64,000 nt of DNA, from assembly GCA_922989275.2 (NCBI GenBank), contig OV277863.1, positions 51,008,999-51,072,998 on the forward strand, given 5' to 3'. Below the pieces are notes generated by a model. That model had not been told where the DNA came from and searched no databases. It worked only from the letters and a program-made list of their open reading frames with translations. A program made the position numbers and the translations under genes. This document shows, in pieces, positions 9,201 to 17,312 of the stretch. This DNA is from Gari tellinella. Lineage: Eukaryota; Mollusca; Bivalvia; Cardiida; Psammobiidae. The number at the start of each line of letters is the position of its first letter. The stretch's first letter is position 1.

Positions 9201-12200
9201 AGTGCCCCTCCATACAACGGCCCTAGAAACAATGGTTCCCTCCTTACAGCACAACGTGTCCCTGTTTCCCACTCCAAAAAATAACCGACAATGAATTCAC
9301 CACTTTCACTGCTAAAAAAAGCGTCTGCTTTAAATTCCCATCTGCAATTGTTTCTCAAAGTTACATATGAGTCGACCCTTTGACAGCAAAGGATACAATG
9401 ATGACCATATATAAACAAAGACTAGATAGTAGACTTTACAATTATTAAATTATATAAACAAAGACTAGATAGTAGACTTTACAATTATTAAATTGGCCCA
9501 AAGCGATTGGACGGTAGGGGTAATTATTTTTTGTCTAATTCACTTCATTCAAATGACAAAAAATACATTTTCTATATTCTATCAGTTTGTAGTTCCCAGC
9601 ACGCTTAACATAAAGGAGAATATGCACCATGGCGCATTCTACTTTGCGAGCAACCTAAATCTGTCCTCAAAACTAGATACAGACTATCGGGGTTAAGATG
9701 GGCCTCCGTGGCCTAGTGGTATAGTCACTGTGGCTCACATCAATGAGCTCCTCCTGCTGTCGATTCGAATCCCGGTCCGGGCATTTATAATTTTCATGTG
9801 AGGAAGCCTTCCAACTGGCTTTCTTAAGGTCGGTGGTTCTACCCAGGTGCCGATTTGTGCCTCAAACAGCGCATAACGTGCTTCTGGGGTCTTCCTCAAT
9901 CTGTTATAAGCTGGACGTCGCGATAAGACTGAACTTATGTTAAAGCGACATAAAACCATAACAAAATCCAAATCGAACCCATCGTTCTAAGAAAAAATCT
10001 AATGGTGGTTCTTTTTATTTTATCATTAGGTCTGTATGTGTAACGCAACAAGGCGAGCTTCTACACTACAGTGTGTCTGGTTTGGAGATAGGTGACGTCA
10101 TGCCATGTGGTGGGTATTTCCCATATACAGTGAAACCCCTCTAAACCGGACATGTGTGGGGATAGCAAAAATGTCCGGTTTAAAGGGGTTTCCGGTTTAG
10201 AGGGGTTTTAACTTGTTTCTAGTATGGACGATAGCTGACCACTTAAAAGCAGGTTGAAAGTAAATCAGAATGCGCCTTAAGGCGCATTCTGCTTTACTTT
10301 CAATCTGCTTTAAGCTATCATCTGCTAGAGTGTACAAACCATTTTCTTCAGTGAAAGAAAAAATCAGAGACGTGATAAGGAGTGTTGATGGTGTAATGAG
10401 TAAATATAAAAAAGGATTGGAAACGGGACCAACGCTTTTGTCCGGTTTAGAGAGGATTCCGGTATTTAGAGGTTCCGGTTTAGAGGTATTTCCCATATAC
10501 TTGTATGGACATGAGAGTGTAGTTTTAAAGTAAAATTGTGCTAGATTGACTCTCAAAATTAGTGGTCAGTTGACGTCTCAATGCAGCATGAAAGTAATGC
10601 ATATGACTCATTATGGAGTTTTCTGCATAGCTTTTATTCTGCATTAATCAATCATATTCCTTTAACTATCTTAACTTTGGAGTTCCAGTTGGTAATTCAA
10701 GGTAGGTTGTACTTTACTAGATTGTTATTGTTTAACTCGTTTGGTCATGAACACTTATGGTTTTCAAATAAGTATTGATTATTCTTTAACCCTTAGCCCG
10801 CCAAATAAATTGTCGTCTGCTATATTTCTCGTCTGCTTCAAGTTTCAAAGTGCTCCAAAGTTGCTCAAAATTGCTAAAAATGTTGTCCGAGTGTCAAACA
10901 GCTTGGATCCGGATGAGACGCCGAGTTACTCGGCGTCTCATCCGGATCCAAGCTGTTTGCATATGGAGCTATAGTCGTGAGTGGCAGGCTAAGGGTTAAT
11001 ACTACTTTTGGCTGATTTTCATTATATTACAAAGTGAACTGTTGTAAACCCTGAAAAAGGTTCATGTAGGATGCCTCTGATTAGGGTCTATATTGTTTGC
11101 AATAAACAACGGTATGTTTTCACATGTGCAGTGCTTGTAAAGGACGTGTATATATTCTATACGTCATTAGGTTTCAATGTGCTTAACGTCATCTCGCAAA
11201 ATGCAATTCAGATCTCCGACAGACGAGTGCTGTATCAGTAACTCGTAGATGCGGTGAGGTTGCGCTGAAATGTTGGTCTAAGGATATAATGAAATATTAT
11301 GTTATGTCTTATGTTGCTAATGATGAGCACTCTTGCGACACATGGTCCATATCGATTGTTATGTTTAACATGCCATGTATCTTAATGTACTGCAAAGTAA
11401 ATTCCTTACTTATGAGTGGGTACCGAGCCCTAGACGTGATCCCAAGTACCCATTGAGCTGACAGGGTACGTAGAAATGCAGCTGTTTTCATTGGCTGACA
11501 GGTCACTGAGTCTTGCTTTGCAGAAAATAAGATGGCCTACTGCTCAACAGGATTGAGTGCATTCAATCGGACATCCTCCGTTTTAAGTCCATTTCGGCTA
11601 AGAACCAATCGGTGTTTGGATCTTTCAACAGTCGCATTATCTCTGGAAAAGCTTGACGCCGAAGTCTACGAGTATGCCCATTTTTCTTATGAATAACGAC
11701 CGTCAGAAATATGACGTAATTTACTCTCAACTTTATCTGCTTTGGCACGATTTTGTCAAAGTTCACTATGAGCGTTGTTCACGACAAATTCCGAAATATT
11801 TAGTTTGAGCAGTGAAAACTTTGCAGTACAATAAATTCGTTATACAGTTTCTTCACAGTGCACATGAGGACTTCTTCCCGGCTGGTAAAATGATATAACC
11901 CTCGCTTAACGGCTCCGGCAACTTGATTTACCTCAGCAAGAAAGAAATCCACATATTCACTGTGAAGAAACTGTATAACTAATAATGTATAGTTCCTTTA
12001 TGTTTATGATATCATGTGTATGGTACAATGTAATAATGACAATGAGCTTGTATACTTTAGTCTAATTCAACATCTGTTTTGTTCTGCTCTGTCCTGTATT
12101 CACAGTACGTTCGTATTCCAAACAATAAAACTAATGAAATATTTTCAAAGTTTGAGACGAGTTGGAAAATAAAGTATACAAGTTATACGTCATAAATGAT

Positions 12201-13671
12201 CATGGGCTTACGTCATCTTGCCAATTACGTGATATGCAATAGCATCACAAAATGTGTTAGTGCATGTTTCGATGTTTTTATCTTCAAAGTCCACTAACCG
12301 TTTCACCAAACAGACTTAATTACATTTCATTTGAACGAACAATCATCAAATATATGGACGTTTTATACTTGTAAGAATTGTCAAGTTACAACCACAGTGA
12401 TAACTAAGAATATTCCTATTACTCTTTGCATGCTAGCGGCGGATATGTCGAACAGAGATTACCTTTGCAAACAGTTTGGATCCAGATGAGACGCCGCGTA
12501 ATCAGGATCCAAACTATTAGACACTCTGACCAGACTGTTTTGAAAAGAAATTTTAAAGATTTGTTGTAGATGGAAAGATTCACCAGCATGCGAAGAGTTG
12601 TAATACATGTACAACCACGCTATTGTTCGTTTTCTAAGTACTTTCCTTTTTAAATAGCCTTTAACCCTTAGCCTGCCACTCACGACTATAGCTCCATATG
12701 CAAACAGCTTGGATCCAGATGAGACGCCGAGTAACTCGGCGTCTCATCCGGATCCAAGCTGTTTGACACTCGGACAACATTTTCAGCAATTTTGAGCAAC
12801 TTTGAAGCACTTTGAAACTTAAAGCAGACGAGAAATATAGCAGACAATTTATTTGGCGGGCTAAGGGTTAATGTTGGACTTCAGTGCTCCCTCTCTACGG
12901 CGACACCCAACGGGAGACATATATTGTGTGCGTTGTATGGAGGAAGTCGTTATAGGGAGAGAAAATGACTTATAATTTCAAACAACTTAAATCCAGATCA
13001 GACACCACGTGACGCAGCGTCTGATCTAGATTCAAGCTGTTTGACACTCGTCATTATATTTTTCCCTCTCAAACTGTCTTATATGTAACTTAGAGAAAAA
13101 CAGCAGACGACAATTTTAAGCAGAATATTGTTTGAGGGACAGCGGCAATGGTCGTTGTAAGGAGAGAACCATTGTTCAGAGGGCCGTTACAGTGGATAAT
13201 CTGTTATTCTTTCCCAATAAACGCGTTTACGCTAAAACTATTATTTCCAATACAAACAGTTTGGAGCCAGATAAGACGCCGGGTAACCCGGCGTCTGATC
13301 AGGCTCCAAACTGTTTGCCACCAATATAAACCTGATTTATCAGCATTGTCAAAAAGTTGTACTTTTCTACGTTTTAGTGCTTTGCGTTTGCGTACGTTTG
13401 CGTTTAAACGGGAAAGAATAACAGATTCTCCACTGTATGACGTCACCAATGACGTAAGAATAACATATTCTCCACTGTATAGAGAGGGAGTACTGTATCC
13501 ATGGTTTATAAAGGAAATTAGAAATGTTTGAAGATTGTCATTATTAATGTCAAATGTTTACTGTGTGATTGTTTTGCAGACTGTGCTCGCGATGAGTTTG
13601 ACGCCCTTGAACACTTTGCCTGGCAAGCGCCTGAGTACTTCAACTGCACTGAACAAGGGGGCTACTACTGA
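6020..13671 (+). CDS. Secreted EGF-like / thyroglobulin type-1-like protein (five exons)
   Basis: Joining 6020-6260, 7933-8052, 8977-9067, 10030-10109 and 13580-13671 gives one 207-residue frame with splice phases 1, 1, 2, 1. Residues 1-26 are a signal peptide (MKVVVVFVGL..GNAVPA). Residues 27-80 are acidic and probably helical. An EGF-like module follows, with cysteines at 86, 91, 97, 108, 110 and 119. After it comes RCDEEGYYDG..VCV..PCDC (136-179), which resembles a thyroglobulin type-1 repeat with the second cysteine replaced by tyrosine and the CW of the CWCV motif missing. The last residues, FNCTEQGGYY, look like the start of a second repeat cut off by TGA. N199-C-T is a possible glycosylation site. 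The role is unknown; extracellular or matrix function is inferred. All four introns begin with a MITE. Exon choice is by hand from splice sites and frame. Confidence 0.75.
6268..6360 (+). mobile_element. A-like half element at the start of intron 1
   Basis: AAGTAGAGAAGATGCTATTC, then AATAAATGCG, TTAAAATAAG, TTGCAAAACA and TATGGAGTCGGGCC align in order with the left half of A. The TA duplication would be 6266-6267, so the element starts at intron nucleotide 8. It breaks off at the palindrome and no right half is seen. Confidence 0.65.
6510..6755 (+). mobile_element. A-family MITE, full length (246 bp)
   Basis: Within intron 1. Ends CAGTGGAGAATGTGTT and AACAGATTCTCCACTG, TA on both sides (6508-6509, 6756-6757). 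The palindrome has one change (GGCGTCGGATC). Confidence 0.93.
6833..7520 (+). repeat. Two diverged tandem units of about 350 bp in intron 1
   Basis: The units start at 6833 and 7197, each opening CAATTTGTATTAT. They share in order a GTTTAGGAC motif, CATGGAAACAATTAAAATA, a TTATTTCGAGGA-like motif and ATGCAAATTAG / CTGCAAATAAG. They are strongly diverged, so the duplication is old. I do not recognise the family. Confidence 0.55.
7575..7890. repeat. H-family foldback sequences in intron 1
   Basis: Two H-like arms are present. Around 7780-7850 lies GGTCAGATTTGAGCATCTAG followed by its complement GCTCAAATCTGACC, flanked by GAGTTGAGTTTGAA and TCAACTGAAACTC. A more decayed unit lies at 7595-7730. 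It matches 8643-8772, 19085-19200 and 47504-47653. Confidence 0.55.
7933..8052 (+). CDS. EGF gene exon 2: EGF-like module
   Basis: A symmetric phase 1-1 exon of 120 nt encoding residues 82-120 with six cysteines in EGF spacing (CSHKLCQPHGKC..ACECEEFWHGPYC). The acceptor TATAG at 7928-7932 has a weak pyrimidine tract but is the only nearby AG that keeps the cysteine frame with exon 1. The donor is GTAAGG. Confidence 0.75.
8062..8467. mobile_element. D-family MITE at the start of intron 2, split by an E element
   Basis: Begins CAGTAAAACCTTCCTATTAC nine nucleotides into intron 2 (TA at 8060-8061) and ends AAGTGGTCGTATTAGATGG. The D hairpin CAGAAAGC / GCAGCTTTCTG is interrupted exactly at a TTAA by the E element at 8135-8378. 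Confidence 0.75.
8135..8378. mobile_element. E-family TTAA MITE nested in D (244 bp)
   Basis: TTAA at 8131-8134 and 8379-8382, ends CCCTTTCCCC and AGGTAAAGGG. Central palindrome AAGCAGAATGCGCC / GGCGCATTCTGCTT flanked by AAAGCAGGCTGAAAG and its complement. This is the most complete E copy. Confidence 0.9.
8643..8772. mobile_element. H-family foldback in intron 2
   Basis: GAGTTGAGTCTGAAAT, GGTCAGATTTGAGC and its complement GGTCAAATCCGACTAATC, then GAGCTCAGACTAAACTC. Foldback arms are visible; the exact ends are unclear. Confidence 0.5.
8977..9067 (+). CDS. EGF gene exon 3: start of thyroglobulin-like repeat
   Basis: A 91-nt exon encoding residues 122-150, including EPRCDEEGYYDGMQYDG. Acceptor CAAAG at 8972-8976 is not strong; it was chosen because only this frame continues into exon 4 with matching phase 2. 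Donor GTAAGT. Confidence 0.65.
9080..9199. mobile_element. P3-family fragment at the start of intron 3
   Basis: TTAA at 9076-9079, nine nucleotides into intron 3, then CTCATTTGT. It aligns without gaps over 48 positions with the P3 left end at 20332, and continues into CAAACAGTGCATACTCTG, an intact palindrome (CACCGCATAATGCGGTG) and CTGATAGGAATTTCAA. The right half was replaced by a C-family fragment. Confidence 0.75.
9200..9390 (-). mobile_element. C-family fragment
   Basis: CAGTGCCCCTCCATACAACG and CAATGGTTCCCTCCTTACA are the reverse of the C right end seen at 13141-13189. TTTCACTGCTAAAAAAAGCG and later sequence resemble the interior. It sits at a TA within P3. Confidence 0.6.
9408..9494 (+). 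repeat. Tandem duplication of 43 bp
   Basis: Two consecutive copies of a 43-bp unit containing AAACAAAGACTAGATAGTAG and ACTTTACAATTATTAAATT, essentially identical, so recent. Confidence 0.9.
9700..9972 (+). mobile_element. tRNA-derived SINE in intron 3
   Basis: The 5' end is a tRNA-like head: A box TGGCCTAGTGGT and B box GATTCGAATCCC, about 50 bp apart. A central section follows (GTCGGTGGTTCTACCCAGGT, later TCTGGGGTCTTCCTC) of a type conserved in several metazoan SINE families, then a 3' tail GCGACATAAAACCATAACAA. I cannot assign the family by eye; a Meta- or Nin-DC-type domain is a candidate. Confidence 0.75.
10030..10109 (+). CDS. EGF gene exon 4
   Basis: An 80-nt exon encoding residues 152-177 (SVCVTQQGEL..DVMPC). 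The acceptor is good (TTTTATCATTAG). The donor is GTGGGT, the only choice whose phase keeps exon 5 open. Confidence 0.7.
10128..10484. mobile_element. F-family MITE at the start of intron 4, split by E
   Basis: Begins CAGTGAAACCCCTCTAAACC with TA at 10126-10127, 17-18 nt into intron 4. Subterminal repeats are ACCGGACATG / AATGTCCGGTTT and, on the right, GTCCGGTTTAGAGAGGATTC. The right end stops at TTTAGAGG and runs into a copy of the left flanking sequence. An E element is nested at 10212. Confidence 0.75.
10212..10399. mobile_element. E-family MITE nested in F
   Basis: TTAA at 10208-10211, decayed right TTAA (GTAA, 10400-10403). Palindrome AATGCGCCTTAAGGCGCATT with AAAAGCAGGTTGAAAGTAAA arms. 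Confidence 0.75.
10790..10995 (+). mobile_element. P2-family TTAA MITE (206 bp)
   Basis: TTAA at 10786-10789 and 10996-10999. Ends CCCTTAGCCCGCC and GGCAGGCTAAGGG. Perfect core GAGACGCCGAGTTACTCGGC with GGATCCGGATGAG arms. It is almost the exact reverse complement of the copy at 12665. Confidence 0.92.
11000..11838. other. Intron 4 sequence with nothing recognised
   Basis: Read in both directions. A minus-strand open frame at 11563-11766 has no recognisable motif and no intact context. No terminal repeats found. Confidence 0.4.
11839..11979. repeat. Inverted repeat of 22 bp with 97-bp spacer
   Basis: GTTATACAGTTTCTTCACAG.. at 11839-11860 and its perfect complement at 11958-11979. It could be a small foldback element; no clear target duplication. 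Confidence 0.6.
11980..12424. other. Intron 4 sequence with nothing recognised
   Basis: AT-rich, without long frames, palindromes or matches to other parts of the window that I could find. Confidence 0.4.
12425..12560. mobile_element. P2/P1-like core fragment
   Basis: TTTGCAAACAGTTTGGATCC, AGATGAGACGCCGCG, then TAATCAGGATCCAAACTATT: a core whose palindrome lacks most of its right arm. Terminal repeats are decayed. Confidence 0.5.
12665..12867 (-). mobile_element. P2-family TTAA MITE (203 bp), inverted copy
   Basis: TTAA at 12661-12664 and 12868-12871. Ends CCCTTAGCCTGCCACTC and TTTGGCGGGCTAAGGG. It matches 10790-10995 in opposite orientation along the whole length. Confidence 0.92.
13190..13435 (+). 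mobile_element. A-family MITE nested in C (246 bp)
   Basis: TA on both sides (13188-13189, 13436-13437). Ends CAGTGGATAATCTGTT and AACAGATTCTCCACTG. One arm of the core has AGATAAGACGCC instead of AGATCAGACGCC. Confidence 0.92.
13457..13478 (+). mobile_element. Residual A terminal repeat
   Basis: AAGAATAACATATTCTCCAC..TG followed by TA is an A right end without the rest of the element, 20 bp downstream of a complete A copy. Confidence 0.65.
13580..13671 (+). CDS. EGF gene exon 5 with stop
   Basis: Strong acceptor (GATTGTTTTGCAG). Encodes D178 (split codon) and residues 179-207, CARDEFDALEHFAW..PEYFNCTEQGGYY, then TGA at 13669-13671. The end resembles the opening of a second thyroglobulin-type repeat, so the stop may be a truncation. 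No clear AATAAA follows within about 100 nt. Confidence 0.7.
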
Positions 13672-13748
13672 AAATACATGTACTCAAAAAGGAGGTTACA
13701 ACTCCTCAGAAAACGTTAGAGAGAGACATTTATGACATATTCCCTTAA

Positions 13749-13954
13749 TCATTTCACTCTTGATGATGTTATAAAGCGCATTTGCAAACAGTTTTGATCC
13801 TGTTCAGATACCGTTTAACGCGGTGTCTGGTCAGGATCAAGACTATTTGCCACTTGTTTTGAAATAACGTCAATTATACTGTCTTAAATCGAACTTTAAA
13901 ACGATATTACAGACAACAAAATGTATAGGTGGCGACAATATTTCAGTGAAGGGG
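13749..13954. mobile_element. P1-family TTAA MITE
   Basis: TTAA at 13745-13748 and 13955-13958. Ends TCATTTCACTCTTGATGATG and TTTCAGTGAAGGGG. Core GATCCTGTTCAGATACCG / CGGTGTCTGGTCAGGATC. Confidence 0.85.
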
Positions 13955-14130
13955 TTAAAGCCTCACGATATTTGTTCATAAAATGGTTAGAAACTGGTTT
14001 ATTTTAACTATTTCCGCGGCATTGCCAACAACAATGATGCCTCTATTTGCCAAGTATTTTGATTATGATTAGATACCTTATTTATCACTCAAAAGTCAAA
14101 ACGAATAGACGATATATTTTTTCATGTTAA

Positions 14131-15167
14131 GGTACTTCGCATATGAGCGTAGTTTCCATACGATTGTTATGAAAATTGTCATGAAGAATGATAATAGCCT
14201 AAGCAACAATGAGTGTAAATATAGGCAAAATGTATCGTGTGGTTTGTCTTTAAGGTCTTTTTTCTGACAAAAACCTAGAATTTTGATGATTTTATTTGTC
14301 TTAAAAATGAATAAAGCTAATGACTATACTTCTCGCCCAATAAGTAGTCCACAACATTCATTACAAGAAAAGCTAAAAACATTTTGAATAAAGGTGTTCA
14401 GAAAGATGTTATCAGCTATTTAAATTTTGCAAAATGCTAAAAAATTGAATTACAAAAAACTGACTCATTCAATGTATATTTGTTTTCTTTTTATTCAAAT
14501 ATATGGTTGATGAACTAGTCAGTCTGAAAAAATTAGAAAATATTACAGTCAGGATTTGTTGTAATAACATATTTTCTTATTAAAATGTGGGATATTTGTT
14601 GTTTAGATACAGTTACCTACCTTAGAATTAAAACTTCGTCATTAAAATGCATTATTATTTATTCATGGACTTGCATACAAGGTTTATTATATTGTTGGAA
14701 CATAATTATAATGGGCAATATCGATCTTGAAAAGGTTAGCGTATTGATAAGCTTCAAGGTGTGGCTTTATAGTTCGATCAAATCGTTTACATGTTTACCG
14801 ATTTAATTGACTTGTAAGTCATTAAACTAAAACGTACAGGTAAGTTGACATATACTTGGACCGTAAACATCACTAGTACTAATCAACGCAGACTAAACAT
14901 AACATGTCTCTTGATTACTGCGTTATGGATTGACAAGTCAATAATAAATCGGACACTAAAAAAATATTTGGATCGGATGGGTCTCGAACCTATGACCTTT
15001 GGATTGCTAGTCAACCACTATACTAACTGCGCTATGAAGGATTATACTAATTTATATCAACATTTCCTTTATATAATTTTTCTAGTATAAACACGTACGA
15101 AAAAAGTCTGTGTCGTCCAGACGCATATCCGCTCGCCCGCAAGACCGACTTCCGGTAGCGAAAGGCC
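14131..15167 (-). mobile_element. S-family TTAA element, about 1.04 kb
   Basis: TTAA at 14127-14130 and 15168-15171. Ends GGTACTTCGCATATGAGCG and TAGCGAAAGGCC. It aligns in reverse with 30238-31193 nearly end to end (AAACCTAGAATTTTGATGAT, TCGCCCAATAAGTAGTC, GATCTTGAAAAGGTTAGCGT and more). No protein-coding frame; a piggyBac-type non-autonomous element is inferred from TTAA. Confidence 0.8.
14967..15041 (-). ncRNA. tRNA-like segment within S
   Basis: On the minus strand, TAGCGCAGTTAG resembles an A box and GGTTCGAGACCC a B box, separated by a loop region GGTTGACTAGCAATCC. The acceptor ends do not pair, so it is not a functional tRNA by eye. The same segment is at the same place in the second S copy. 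Confidence 0.6.
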
Positions 15168-15195
15168 TTAAAGCATACTTACAATTTAAGCATAC

Positions 15196-15375
15196 GATAG
15201 TATACATTTGTTTCATAGGTACTGAGGGAACAGTCAAACCATTGGCCCGAGGTAGCAGGGAAGACCTTGAGAACTGTTGCCCGAGGCCAACGGCCGAGGG
15301 CAACAGTTCTCAAGGTCTTCCCTGCTACCGAGGGCAATGTTTTGACTGTTCCCGAAGTAACTATCAAACAAATGA
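15196..15375. mobile_element. Foldback element, long palindrome
   Basis: Near-perfect arms around CGAGGCCAACGGCCGAGG: GAAGACCTTGAGAACTGTTG with its complement, then CTGAGGGAACAGTCAAACC and its counterpart, out to TTTGTTTCATAGG / AACTATCAAACAAA. Each arm is about 85 nt. Confidence 0.75.
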
Positions 15376-15984
15376 TTTATTACCCGACTCTCTATTTAAG
15401 CCAGGCTGAATGAATGGCTACATGTAGATCTAGATCTACCTAGATATACAAGATTTGAATAACAGGTTTTTAGATTCTAGAGATGATCTTATGTTTAATC
15501 TTAATTAAATTCAATACAAAACTGAATGTGAACATCACTGTTTTGTTAAAAAGATGTATACTATATCATTTTTTCAATCAGATCTACGATTGAAATTATT
15601 AGTGTTTCTTATTGACTGAAATTGATTGACACTTTGTCGAAATTACGTCATGTATGATATGACGTCATTTCTTTTTGTAACGTCATAATTTGTTTAAAAA
15701 AAAGGAAGACGTTAGATCTGCAAGCAGTTTATCGTTTTTTTTCGGAGTTACTCTTAATTTTAGATCTAGAACTATATAGCCTTTTAAGAGGATTGTTCGG
15801 GAGAGAAACGAGAGCACCGCAAACGGGTGCTGGACGCTCGACTTTCATATACTTGAGACGGCTACATTTTTCAAACTTAAAGAATGTGTATGGGTGTTTA
15901 ATGCCCTATTGATCATAGAAGTTTGTAAGCAACAACAACTTAAACATACTTGGACAGTCTACATTCCATTTAAAAGTAAACTAT

Positions 15985-17190
15985 AAGTCAAAAGAAGGAC
16001 AATATCTTTGCCTGTTTTACCTGCCTTGTTCTAATGAGTTGCCCTTTTTAAACTAAACAAGTATTCAAATATATTGGAAGTTTGAAATTGGTAACTTTCT
16101 ACAGTTACTGAATAATTTCATATACAAATTCTTAGTCAAACAAGGGCAATAACTCTGCATTGACAAATCCCATGGTTATCTGCTTTGTTGAAAGGTGATG
16201 CTCTTTTGAAACTGAACAAGTATTCAAAGTTTCAAGTTAATACCTATGGTAATTATTGAGAAATTTCAATTTACAAGTTTTATGTAAATAAAAACAAGGG
16301 CAATAACTCTGGAATGGCACATCCCCTATCACCTTTCTTGTTTGAATGAGTTGCCCTTTTGATATAACACAAGTATTTAAAGTTTCAAGTTAATACCTTT
16401 GACAGTTATTAAGATATTGCAATTTACAAGTTTTAAGTAAATAAATCAAGGGCAATTACTCTGGAATTACAATCACATAGTAACCTACCTTGTTGTAATG
16501 AGTTGTCCTTTTAATACTTAACAAGTATTCAAAGTTTCAAGTTAATATCTTTCATAGTTATTTAGATATGTTAATTTATAACTTTAAAGTAAATAAAACA
16601 AGGGCAATAACTCTGGATACACAAACCTCATGGTTACCTGTCTTATTGTAATGAGTTGCCCTTTTGATACTGAAAAACTTTTTCAAGTTTCAAGTTAATA
16701 TCTTTGATAGTTATTTAGATATGTTAATTTACAATTTGTAAGTAAATAAAACAAGGGCAATAACTCTGAAATGACAAATCCAGGGTTATCTGCCTTGATG
16801 TAATGAGTTGCCCTTTTGATACTGAATAACTATTCCAAGTTTCAAATGGATACCTTTGATAGTTATTGAGTTATGTTAATTTTTAATTTTTAAGTAAATA
16901 AAACAAGGGCAATAATTCTGAAATGACAAATCCCAGGGTTACCTGCCTTGTTGTAATGAGTTGCCCTTTTGATACTGAACAACTGTTCCAAGTTTCAAAT
17001 GGATACCTTTGACAGTTATTGAGATATGTTAATTTATAATTTTTAAGTAAATAAAACAAGGGCAATAACTCTGAAATGACAAATCCCAGGGTTACCTGCC
17101 TTGTTGTAATGAGTTGCCCTTTTGATACTGTACAACTATTCCAAGTTTCAAATGGATACCATTGATAGTTATTGAGAAATCAACTCTTAC
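15985..17190 (+). repeat. 152-153 bp tandem repeat, about 8 units
   Basis: CAAGGGCAATAACTCTG recurs at 16142, 16295, 16447, 16599, 16752, 16904 and 17057, with a decayed first unit from 15985. Each unit also has AATGAGTTGCCCTTTTGATA, CAAGTTTCAA and GATAGTTATTGAGATAT. Units are 80-95% alike, the last ones most similar. No coding sense. Confidence 0.9.
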
Positions 17191-17216
17191 AAAAACCTTA
17201 AGCAAAAAACTTAACC

Positions 17217-17272
17217 GACGCAGACGCTGACGCAGACGCAGACGCTGACGCAGACGCAGACGCAGACGACAG
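17217..17272 (+). repeat. (GACGCA/GACGCT)n microsatellite
   Basis: Hexamer-based GACGCAGACGCTGACGCAGA pattern directly after the tandem array. Confidence 0.95.
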
Positions 17273-17283
17273 GGTGACGACAA

Positions 17284-17312
17284 TAGCTCGACTTTTCGAA
17301 AAAGTCGAGCTA
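17284..17312. repeat. Terminal hairpin TAGCTCGACTTTT / AAAAGTCGAGCTA
   Basis: 13-bp perfect stem with a three-base loop, just after the microsatellite. Same order (tandem array, microsatellite, AGCTC hairpin) as the mirrored locus at 51890-52483. The layout matches what is described for bivalve pearl/DTC84-type and Helitron-like non-autonomous elements. Confidence 0.7.

Larger units (their letters stand above)
12882..13495 (+). mobile_element. C-family MITE interrupted by A insertions
   Basis: Left end CAGTGCTCCCTCTCTACGGC, right end GAGAGGGAGTACTG then TA. A P1-like core (CCAGATCAGACACCACGTGA) and an AGCAGACGACAATTTTAAGC interior are present. The A MITE at 13190 and a residual A end at 13457-13478 lie within its right end. 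Confidence 0.8.

Noticed and set aside
15985..17190. CRISPR-like array
   Set aside because: The 152-bp units are repeats throughout, with no constant repeat plus unique spacer structure, no Cas genes, and a eukaryotic context.
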